Source of the DNA: Halorhodospira sp. | GTDB taxonomy: Bacteria > Pseudomonadota > Gammaproteobacteria > Nitrococcales > Halorhodospiraceae | DNA length: 5,282 nucleotides | NCBI GenBank assembly: GCA_007121755.1 | Contig: SKJZ01000106.1 | Span: forward strand, 1-5,282 | Direction of reading: 5' to 3' | In this document: positions 1-5,282 of the stretch, piece after piece | Position numbering within the stretch: the stretch's first letter is position 1 | How the letters are laid out: each line of letters starts with the position of its first letter | The notes under the pieces: generated by a model | The model's input: only the letters and a program-made list of their open reading frames with translations | Databases searched by the model: none | What the model was told of the DNA's origin: nothing | Translations under genes and position numbers: made by a program

Positions 1-2
1 CA

Positions 3-329
3 CTCGCCGACGCGGTACTGGCCAGCACGCCGGAGCCACCTCCGGTCTTCTCCCTCGACCACCAGAGCGCACACAATGCCGGCGTCGCGGCGCTGCTGGA
101 CCAGCAATACCAGACCGACGACCGAGGGGAATCCCCCCAGGCCCGCTATGAGCGGCTCGCAAAGGCGATTGCCGCCTACCGGGCCAATCTCGATCGGACC
201 GACGCGCCAGCTACGCGCAACGGGCTCGACCGCTCCGAGAACGAACGGCTGATGCGCTCGCAGCACGTGTCAGAGATCACCGGGCTCATCGACCGCGGTT
301 TGCGGCGACTGTGGTTTCAAGGGAACTGA
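3..329 (+). CDS. 3' end of an unrecognised protein gene (partial)
   Basis: An open frame enters from the left edge and ends at a TGA (327-329), leaving the last 108 residues of a protein. G/C dominates the third codon positions, as in a genuine gene of a GC-rich genome, and the two other forward frames both contain stops. The fragment is hydrophilic and mostly helical in character, rich in Ala, Arg, Asp and Gln. It has a short proline run near its start (PEPPP), a central stretch that looks like an amphipathic helix (RYERLAKAIAAYRANL), and ends in LRRLWFQGN. No membrane segment or catalytic motif is visible. I do not recognise the family, and the identifying part probably lies outside the window. 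The gene converges on the TIR gene, with about 410 bases between their stop codons, so the two are not one operon. Confidence 0.72.
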   Translation, partial: LADAVLASTPEPPPVFSLDHQSAHNAGVAALLDQQYQTDDRGESPQARYERLAKAIAAYRANLDRTDAPATRNGLDRSENERLMRSQHVSEITGLIDRGLRRLWFQGN

Positions 330-360
330 GGCTCCGGCCCATCTGGTTTGGAAAACAGAA

Positions 361-390
361 GCTCACCACGAAGAACGCGAGGATCGCGAA
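361..390 (+). repeat. Left arm of a 9-base-periodic inverted repeat
   Basis: The arm is three successive 9-base units of the pattern NNCGCGAAG with small changes (accacgaag, aacgcgagg, atcgcgaaa), preceded by tc. It pairs with the reverse complement of 571-600 at 24 of 30 positions. From memory, tandem 'accacgaag'-type sequences recur between genes in many environmental proteobacteria, often at gene ends, but no function is established that I can name. It starts about 30 bases after the stop of the left-edge gene. Confidence 0.6.
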
Positions 391-570
391 AAACTTCAAG
401 TGGTTGAGGAACAACCGTGCTTCATCCGCCGGGTGGGCGGCTCAGGGAAGGTCCAATGGCGCAAGCCCTGGATTGCCCTGCGTGCCCTGTGTGGGGAACT
501 GCTCTTTTCAGGTTCACTGGTTGGGTGAGCGGTCATTGGGCGGTGAATCAGGATTGGCATGGGATCATCC

Positions 571-600
571 TTCGCGGTCTTCGCGCGCTTCGCGGTGACC
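571..600 (-). repeat. Right arm of the 9-base-periodic inverted repeat
   Basis: Read on the minus strand this is the cleaner copy: tcaccgcgaag, cgcgcgaag, accgcgaag, a near-perfect 9-base tandem. It matches the left arm (361-390) in inverted orientation at 24 of 30 bases, with 180 bases between the arms. Together they could fold into a long cruciform or transcript hairpin, or mark the ends of a small non-autonomous element. I saw no flanking target-site duplication. Confidence 0.6.
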
Positions 601-667
601 TGCTTTCGCCGGGATGAATCCTGCCGGCCAATATCATTTGAGAGACAGTACACCAGACTTGGGTGTC

Positions 668-733
668 GACTCTCCGCGCTGTGATCACCGTTGGGGAGGT
701 TCAGCCTCACTGACCGGTACACTGCGCAGAGTC
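668..733. terminator. Nested stem-loop 5 bases past the TIR gene stop codon
   Basis: Bases 668-683 and 720-733 are complementary: gactct pairs with agagtc, gcgc with gcgc, and gtg with cac, broken by a two-base bulge and one mismatch. Inside, accg (687-690) pairs with cggt (715-718) and gagg (696-699) with cctc (705-708) around a small loop. The result is a long interrupted hairpin at the very end of the minus-strand TIR transcript. No T tract follows on either strand, so it is not a standard intrinsic terminator. It may protect the 3' end of the mRNA or slow transcription between the convergent genes. The structure is read by eye, without an energy calculation. Confidence 0.4.
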
Positions 734-738
734 TACAG

Positions 739-3600
739 TTACGGCTGGCACGGGCTCACCGCAGGCGGTACCCGGAACAGAACCCGCTCCTCGGGCGTGA
801 AGCCACGCGATGAGATCGCGCAAGCCTTTTGCCGCAAGTTGCCCATGCCGACGTCCCAGACCGCTAGCTTGCCCGGTTCGGCGCTTCCTGCCATGGAAGC
901 CGCGGCCAGCCTGTTGCCGGTATGGTCGAAGCGCAGTGCGGACACCGGCGTCGCGATACCCGTATCAAGTGTGCCAAGAAATCGCGTCCCATCATGCGCC
1001 CACAGCGCGATCGTGCCGCGCTGGGAAGATGCAGCAATCATGCGCCCGTCGCCGGTGTGGGCGATAGCCTGGACCGAGCCCTCGCGATTCTCGATCGGCG
1101 TCGCGGTGCGCGTAACAAGGTTCCAACTCAGCAACTGTGTGTCAGTCGAACCGGAATAGAGCCGATTCGCATTCTGGCTGAAGCTAAGGCCGGTCACCTC
1201 GAGGCGGTGTCCCGTTAGCGGCTGGCCGATGTCTTTGCCAGTCACGCCATCGAGGATCTGGATCCACCCGTTGACGGCGCCGACGGCGACGCGAGTGCCG
1301 TCGGGCGAAATCGCCGCGCTGCGAACATTCGGCCCAGTCGGCCAAAGCGACCGGCGCCAGAGGCTAGCACCAGTCCTGGCGTCGTGCAGTGCGATCCTGC
1401 CGTCTACGTGCGCGATGACCACCCTAAGAGCATCAACAGAAAGCAACTCACCAGGCCAAACGACTGCGTTGCCCGGGAGGCGCTTCGTGTTGGCATAGTC
1501 GGTAGAGGTCAAGTCCGGCCACGTCAACCATCCGTCATAGCCGAGGATCGCTGGCCGCTGCCCCGGAACAAAAAGCGTTGCTGTCGCCGGACCCCTCAAG
1601 CCAGGAAGCCGGTCACTAAGTGGCATCAGGTCTGCCGCGTTGTAAGCGCGGACGAAGCCCGGGTCCGGCGTGTTTGGGTCAGTCACCAGACCAGTCAACA
1701 CGAGGATTCGATTGTCTGAGGTGAAGGCGATGTTGGCCGGCAACGAGGCGGCGGCTGCAGTTATCACGCCGGACGCGGAAGCTCGCGCTAGGTCCCACAC
1801 TTGCGCCGATCCGTCGCCGCCGCCGGTCACAACCACTTGGCGCGCCGCGTCGGTGACCGCGAGACTGCGCAAGCTCTTGGCCGTGGCTTGGTAAGTCGCT
1901 AGGGGGGTGCAACCGACGCCGGCGGCGGCTAAGCGCAATTTGGCATCCGCGCCAACGCTAAGCAGCAGGTCGCCCAGGAAAGCGATCTGATAGACGTCAT
2001 TCGGGTGCCGGTGACATGTCAAGCTCTCTTCGGCCTCGAAGGCGTCGAGATTGATGATCTGAACTCCTCCGTCGCCATCATCGAATGCCAGCCGCTTGCC
2101 GGAGGGGTGAAACGCAAGCGCCTTGATAAAAATCTCCGGCTGGCGCGGGTTTGGTGGGTTCACGTCCCGAAACGTGACCGCGGCGGGCCCGTTGCCGAAC
2201 GTCCAAAGCGCCACCTGCCCATTCGAGGTGCCGATGGCAAGGGTGGCCTCGTCGGGGCTAAGCGCGAGAGACGTCAGGTTTGCACCGATACGGAGTTGCG
2301 AATCCGAGACCCATACACCGCTCGGCTTCATAGCCCATCGCACGACGACGCCGGGTTGAGTATCCGTGCCGCTGTAACCGACGATCAGCTCTGAGGTCGA
2401 TGCTCTCCAGAGCACCGATGCCGACTGGCCAGCAATGCGCGGGTCGAAGATGTGGTCAACCGCCGCAAGGCTGTTGGGGTCAAGCAGCGACACCACGCCA
2501 TTTTCGCTGCCGGCGGCAATTGTTCCATCCGTGATCTGCACCAGCGAGTTGATCCAACCACCACCCAAGCTGACTGCATCTACCTTCTGCCCCCGTGGAG
2601 TCCAACGGGTAACCATGCCCCCCATGTCGGATATCAGAATTCCGCCGTCCTTGCCGGCGAGCGGTAGGATGGCTGAGACCGCCTCCGTGTGGGCGCGCAG
2701 ATAGGCGATCACCGGCGGGCCTTTGGCCACCGCGTTCAGAAGTGCCTGGTCGGCCTCCTCCGTATCGGCGACATCACCGGCGGCCAAGGCTAGCAGCATG
2801 GCACGGTCTGGCTGCGTGCTGGCCACTGCGGTCGATTGGGCCGCTAGCTGCCGAGAAACTGCCTGGCGCTCGTTCTGCTCGGCGCGTTCCTGTTGGGTCA
2901 GCGCGTGGTTGCGCAACAGGAAAGCAGTGACCGCAAGCCCAAGAAAAACGGCGGCGACTGTCACCAAGGCCGCTGAGCGGAGCCGGGCGCGGCGCAAGCT
3001 GCCAACTGCGTTGCGAATCTTCTTTAGGACGATGGCCGACGGCGCGTCGGTTGAGACATCCGCGGCTTCTTCGGCCCAGATGTATTGCCGAAGGGTGGCC
3101 AAGATGAAGCGCTCGCAAGCCTCGGGCCTGTCCTCAGTTGCCTCGTCTGGCATCGTGCCGGCATCCAACGGCCATGGCTGCCGGAGTTGCGTTACAAGGT
3201 TGGCTGGCACAATAGGTACGATGTTCCGATTCAACCGTCTGAAGGCGCGCACCTCCTCAGCGACGTGGCCAGACCGGATTGCCATCGGAGTTGCCACCAA
3301 CACCAGGACGCTGCTGCGCCGCAGGGCCCGACTGATGGTCGCCTGCAGCGGGCTGCCGGCCGCCATCTCGTGGTCATCGAGAAAGACATGCAGGCGCTCG
3401 CGCCGCGAAGGGGCGTGTTCCAGCGCGGCGGCCAGCAACTCTGCGTAGGCGCGCCCGTCCCTCCACGCGTAGGATACGAACACGTCGTAACCATACAGTC
3501 GGTCGACAATGTAGCTCAGCACGTGGCGGTGCCGCGCCCTGAGCCCCGCACGTGTTTTGGGCCGTTTGGCGGTAACGCAATCGGAGACACTAAAGCTCAT
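739..3600 (-). CDS. TIR domain - transmembrane helix - double WD40 propeller protein
   Basis: The 953-residue product joins four parts. Residues 37-170 are a TIR domain of the bacterial TIR_2 kind: YDVFVSYAWRD (38-48), VFLDDHEMAAG (72-82), a VLVLVAT strand (98-104), and SGHVAEE (110-116), which matches the Sx(W)CxxE pattern and puts Glu116 at the NADase catalytic site, with His-Val replacing the usual Trp-Cys. Residues 209-229 form one transmembrane helix preceded by many Arg/Lys, favouring a cytoplasmic TIR and periplasmic C-terminus. A charged helical linker follows (233-293), then about fourteen WD40-like blades (303-915), enough for two seven-bladed propellers. The tail has Cys927 and Cys951. 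The linker (RQLAAQS...ALLLALAA-like) and tail resemble those of bacterial STAND-ATPase/WD40 proteins. NAD cleavage or signalling is inferred from the TIR fold; the ligand is unknown. The ATG is preferred over an in-frame GTG at 3621 because GAGG sits 8 bases before it. Third positions look less strictly G/C than in the patatin-like gene. Confidence 0.93.
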   Translation of the reverse strand: MSFSVSDCVTAKRPKTRAGLRARHRHVLSYIVDRLYGYDVFVSYAWRDGRAYAELLAAALEHAPSRRERLHVFLDDHEMAAGSPLQATISRALRRSSVLVLVATPMAIRSGHVAEEVRAFRRLNRNIVPIVPANLVTQLRQPWPLDAGTMPDEATEDRPEACERFILATLRQYIWAEEAADVSTDAPSAIVLKKIRNAVGSLRRARLRSAALVTVAAVFLGLAVTAFLLRNHALTQQERAEQNERQAVSRQLAAQSTAVASTQPDRAMLLALAAGDVADTEEADQALLNAVAKGPPVIAYLRAHTEAVSAILPLAGKDGGILISDMGGMVTRWTPRGQKVDAVSLGGGWINSLVQITDGTIAAGSENGVVSLLDPNSLAAVDHIFDPRIAGQSASVLWRASTSELIVGYSGTDTQPGVVVRWAMKPSGVWVSDSQLRIGANLTSLALSPDEATLAIGTSNGQVALWTFGNGPAAVTFRDVNPPNPRQPEIFIKALAFHPSGKRLAFDDGDGGVQIINLDAFEAEESLTCHRHPNDVYQIAFLGDLLLSVGADAKLRLAAAGVGCTPLATYQATAKSLRSLAVTDAARQVVVTGGGDGSAQVWDLARASASGVITAAAASLPANIAFTSDNRILVLTGLVTDPNTPDPGFVRAYNAADLMPLSDRLPGLRGPATATLFVPGQRPAILGYDGWLTWPDLTSTDYANTKRLPGNAVVWPGELLSVDALRVVIAHVDGRIALHDARTGASLWRRSLWPTGPNVRSAAISPDGTRVAVGAVNGWIQILDGVTGKDIGQPLTGHRLEVTGLSFSQNANRLYSGSTDTQLLSWNLVTRTATPIENREGSVQAIAHTGDGRMIAASSQRGTIALWAHDGTRFLGTLDTGIATPVSALRFDHTGNRLAAASMAGSAEPGKLAVWDVGMGNLRQKACAISSRGFTPEERVLFRVPPAVSPCQP

Positions 3601-3608
3601 GTCGTTTA

Positions 3609-3612
3609 CCTC
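3609..3612 (-). promoter_or_regulatory. Ribosome binding site of the TIR-WD40 gene
   Basis: Read on the minus strand, GAGG lies 8 bases before the ATG ending at 3600, within GGATGAGGTAAACGACATG. It is the reason for choosing this start. The in-frame GTG at 3621, seven codons upstream, has only a GGGG (3629-3632) at a usable distance. Confidence 0.55.
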
Positions 3613-3683
3613 ATCCCTCACCGACGCAACCCCGGCAGACCCCCCTCATGTCAGCCTGTGCATCGCTTGCAGGGAGACCTATG

Positions 3684-3716
3684 ATCGGACGCAGTCCGAT
3701 TTCACGTCATACGGAC
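3684..3716 (-). promoter_or_regulatory. Overlapping dyads in the TIR gene leader
   Basis: atcggac (3684-3690) and gtccgat (3694-3700) form a perfect 7-base inverted repeat around gca. The same gtccg (3694-3698) can instead pair with cggac at 3712-3716. In the transcript of the downstream TIR gene these would be two mutually exclusive hairpins; in DNA they would be a repeated half-site for a dimeric regulator. The dyad lies 83 bases before the TIR ATG. I found no convincing -35/-10 pair, so whether this is in the promoter or in the leader RNA is open. Confidence 0.4.
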
Positions 3717-3743
3717 AAACGATGGACGAAACGATCAGACCAA

Positions 3744-3770
3744 ATATTCTTGAACGGGAATGAAGAATAT
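3744..3770. promoter_or_regulatory. AT-rich 8-base inverted repeat upstream of the TIR gene
   Basis: atattctt (3744-3751) and aagaatat (3763-3770) are perfect inverted copies separated by 11 bases. They lie in the most AT-rich part of the window, where a promoter for the minus-strand TIR gene would be expected. A regulator operator is plausible, but no known binding motif is recognised. Confidence 0.35.
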
Positions 3771-3820
3771 AAACAGCCATGTTGATCCTGCCGCCATCCT
3801 TTAGGACGACGAATACACCC

Positions 3821-3858
3821 TCCCGATAATCTCTCAAAGCGACAATACCTTATCGGGA
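3821..3858. repeat. 9-base inverted repeat over the stop codon of the short ORF
   Basis: tcccgataa (3821-3829) and ttatcggga (3850-3858) are perfect inverted copies with a 20-base spacer. The second arm contains the TAA stop of the minus-strand ORF 3850-4134. In that transcript the pair could form a hairpin just at the end of the reading frame. There is no T run after it, so it is only a possible weak terminator; a regulator site for the TIR gene downstream is the alternative. Confidence 0.4.
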
Positions 3859-4134
3859 AACGTGAAAAAACATATCCGGATTCCTGTACACAGTGGGCAT
3901 GAAACGTCCACCCCGGGATTTCTGATCACCGGGACTCACGGCGGCATCGTCCTCGTGAATCCACGCCCGGAAGATCTGTTCCTCTGAGCAGCGGATCGCC
4001 TCCAGCGCCACCTTCATCGCGCGGCGCACCGCCGACATGGGTTGCGGCCGGCCCTGGAATTCCACTCGGTCCTTGTAGCGGCTGGAGATCATCAGGGTCA
4101 GCGGCTCGGTCCTGAAAAAGGTCATGCTCGACAC
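3850..4134 (-). CDS. Short hypothetical protein, probably a truncated DUF4062-like protein
   Basis: The 94-residue product begins with a strand and motif LTLMISSRYKDRVEF (12-26), then an amphipathic helix (about 33-48), then a second strand QIFRAWIHEDD (53-63). From memory this resembles the opening of DUF4062-type proteins, where an 'ISS..KD' strand is followed by a helix and a strand ending in acidic residues, and where the protein continues well beyond this point. Here, after GDQKS (69-73), the sequence turns into an unrelated basic and aromatic tail and stops, while the DNA becomes AT-rich. The likeliest reading is a front fragment of a longer gene cut by a deletion or insertion near 3916. 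The GTG start lies 3 bases after the stop of the patatin-like gene, so the two are probably translationally coupled; an ATG at 4125 is an alternative. The fragment would hold only part of the fold and may be non-functional. Confidence 0.6.
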   Translation of the reverse strand: MSSMTFFRTEPLTLMISSRYKDRVEFQGRPQPMSAVRRAMKVALEAIRCSEEQIFRAWIHEDDAAVSPGDQKSRGGRFMPTVYRNPDMFFHVSR

Positions 4135-4137
4135 CCG

Positions 4138-5282
4138 TCAGCCCGCCGTGGTGGACGGGTTGGGCGGCGCAGCCGGAGGCGGCGTGCGACCGCGCACCAC
4201 TGGATCCGCCTGCAGGTTGCGCCGCAGCGCGCCGAACCAGGACTTCAGGGTGAGTTGGCCTGCGGTACCCTTCAGCAGTTCCGGATGAAACAGGTCGTCG
4301 CCAATGTGCTCACCGAGGGCACGATAGGCCTCGAACTGCGCCTCGTTGAAGAACTGGTCTGCCGTCGTCTCGTGAGGGAAGCTGGAATGGTGCCGAAGAT
4401 AGTCGAGCACGTAGTCCCGCTCGTTCCCGGTCAGAGATGATTTGATGTATAGGAGATAGCCGACTTGCCCGCCACCGTAGTCGATCTCTCCAAGGGTGAA
4501 ATGGGCCTTAGTGAACCCGGATTCGTTGGGTTGCAGATCGGCAAGGTCGATGCGGATCTCGATCCCGAAGTCGATGCGGGCGTAGCGGATGAGCTGCATC
4601 AGGCTCGGCAACTCGAGGCGCGGATCCGCCTCGGCGTCGATGGCGATGATGTACTTGCAACGCCGCCGCAGCAGCTCGTAGATGCCGAGGTTCTCGATGT
4701 GCCCGCCGTCGGAAAGGTTCGCGTACCGGCCGTGCTCGTCGATGCGGCCGAACATCTCCCGCCACAGCGAGAAGGGCCGCGCACCGAGGCCGTTCGGAAT
4801 GTCGTCCAGCCGCTTGGGATTGGGCAGCCAATAGCCGAGCCGGATGTCCAGGAGCGACAGCCAGAACGTCAGGCCCCGAACCGTTTTCGTGCCCATCTGC
4901 GACGAGGCCGCGGCTCCGGAGACGGCCATCGCCGTGCCGAGATCGAGGTTCGGATCCTTCTTCTCCACCTTGTTGGTCGCGGCGTATCCCAGCAGCGGGC
5001 TACCGCAGTACGCCTGGCTGAACAGGAAGAAGTCGGCGTTGCGCCCGCGCAGGCCCGCATCCTTGCTCGACGGCAGGTTCACGGCGGCATTGATCAGATG
5101 GTACGGGGCCTTGGGGTTGCGTGAGCGCAGTTCCGACAGCGACTGCGGATCGACCGCGGCCTCGCTGCTGCGCCGCAGCAGGTAGGTCTCCGCAAGGCGG
5201 TTGCGATAGTACCGGTGCGGCGAGAACTGGTTCACGTTGATCAGTCGAAGCCACAGGATCGAACCCACCGTCAGGACCACCA
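4138..5282 (-). CDS. Patatin-like phospholipase, membrane type (5' end outside the window)
   Basis: About 380 C-terminal residues are visible; the reading frame runs off the right edge, so the first codon seen (GTG) is probably an internal valine. The fragment opens with the end of a hydrophobic, likely membrane, segment followed by INVNQFSPHRYYRNRL, a junction I know from membrane-type patatin-like phospholipases. It continues with FFLFSQAYCGSPLLGY (84-99), AMAVSGAAASSQMG (117-130) and NLSDGGHIENLGIYELL (188-204). Asp191 in DGG is the Asp of the patatin Ser-Asp dyad; the partner GxSxG serine should lie upstream, out of view. A conserved C-terminal block (FPHETTADQFFNEAQFEAYRALGEHIG, in two parts 301-310 and 311-327) precedes a Pro-rich tail. 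Family members are acyl hydrolases acting on membrane lipids; the substrate here is unknown. This type differs from the short soluble patatins that serve as CBASS effectors. Third codon positions are strongly G/C. The short ORF follows after 3 bases. Confidence 0.9.
   Translation of the reverse strand, partial: VVLTVGSILWLRLINVNQFSPHRYYRNRLAETYLLRRSSEAAVDPQSLSELRSRNPKAPYHLINAAVNLPSSKDAGLRGRNADFFLFSQAYCGSPLLGYAATNKVEKKDPNLDLGTAMAVSGAAASSQMGTKTVRGLTFWLSLLDIRLGYWLPNPKRLDDIPNGLGARPFSLWREMFGRIDEHGRYANLSDGGHIENLGIYELLRRRCKYIIAIDAEADPRLELPSLMQLIRYARIDFGIEIRIDLADLQPNESGFTKAHFTLGEIDYGGGQVGYLLYIKSSLTGNERDYVLDYLRHHSSFPHETTADQFFNEAQFEAYRALGEHIGDDLFHPELLKGTAGQLTLKSWFGALRRNLQADPVVRGRTPPPAAPPNPSTTAG

Larger units (their letters stand above)
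330..738. other. Gene-free spacer between two convergent genes
   Basis: This stretch separates the stop codons of two genes that point at each other. The short open frames in it (such as 311-598 plus and 396-722 minus) run through inverted repeats, have no convincing ribosome binding site and encode nothing recognisable. What it does hold is a pair of inverted 9-base-periodic arms (361-390 and 571-600), a weak GC-rich dyad (608-612 with 624-628), and a large nested stem-loop (668-733) beside the TIR stop codon. Neither convergent gene has a clear classical terminator with a T tract. The roughly 180 bases between the arms hold nothing I can identify. Confidence 0.7.

Noticed and set aside
396..722. 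108-residue minus-strand open frame in the convergent spacer
   Set aside because: It reads through the right repeat arm (giving a Lys/Arg-rich stretch) and the stem-loop, has no ribosome binding site I can see, and encodes no recognisable domain.
668..733. Integron attC site
   Set aside because: The inverted repeat lacks the GTTRRRY and RYYYAAC end boxes that an attC needs.
614..1159. 181-residue plus-strand open frame entering the 3' end of the TIR gene
   Set aside because: It crosses the nested stem-loop and lies opposite the last WD40 blades; no recognisable product.
2723..3448. 241-residue plus-strand open frame opposite the TIR gene
   Set aside because: It is antisense to well-recognised TIR, membrane-helix and linker coding sequence; its product is Ser/Arg/Ala-rich with no family character, as expected from GC-rich DNA read on the wrong strand.
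3601..3849. Sigma-70 promoter for the TIR gene
   Set aside because: The region is AT-rich and suitable, but no -35 and -10 pair with proper spacing was good enough to annotate.
3706..3930. Minus-strand stop-free frame past the end of the short ORF, as a frameshifted continuation
   Set aside because: The translated sequence has no start codon and shows none of the expected features of a DUF4062-like continuation; codon use is not gene-like.
4465..5124. 219-residue plus-strand open frame opposite the patatin-like gene
   Set aside because: The minus strand carries clear patatin motifs over the same bases, so this frame is an antisense by-product.

Overview
The window looks like GC-rich Gram-negative DNA, most likely from a proteobacterium. 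Third codon positions are strongly G/C in the outer genes, and two products carry membrane segments of the Gram-negative inner-membrane kind. No ribosomal RNA, tRNA, CRISPR array or transposase gene is visible, and I cannot name the genus from the sequence.

Layout, left to right. The window opens with the 3' end of an unrecognised plus-strand gene (to 329). A gene-free stretch of about 410 bases follows. It holds an imperfect inverted repeat built from a 9-base unit (361-390 and 571-600) and a nested stem-loop (668-733) that stops 5 bases short of the next gene's stop codon. Next comes a large minus-strand gene (739-3600) for a TIR domain, one transmembrane helix and about fourteen WD40-like blades. 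Its upstream spacer (3601-3849) is visibly more AT-rich than the rest and contains several inverted repeats. The last two genes are also on the minus strand: a short ORF (3850-4134) that looks like the surviving front end of a longer DUF4062-like protein, and the 3' part of a membrane-anchored patatin-like phospholipase gene (4138 to the right edge).

How the parts may work together. The patatin-like gene and the short ORF are separated by only 3 bases and are probably read together. The TIR gene lies downstream on the same strand behind a 249-base spacer, so it probably has its own control. Its architecture suggests a membrane receptor: a cytoplasmic TIR domain, probably an NAD-cleaving or signalling module because the catalytic-type glutamate is present, joined through one helix to a double beta-propeller sensor that would lie in the periplasm. 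The linker and cysteine-bearing tail resemble those of large STAND-ATPase/WD40 proteins of bacterial conflict systems, so the protein reads as a version in which TIR sits where the ATPase would be. A role in defence or stress signalling is an inference. No partner gene that would prove it lies in the window.
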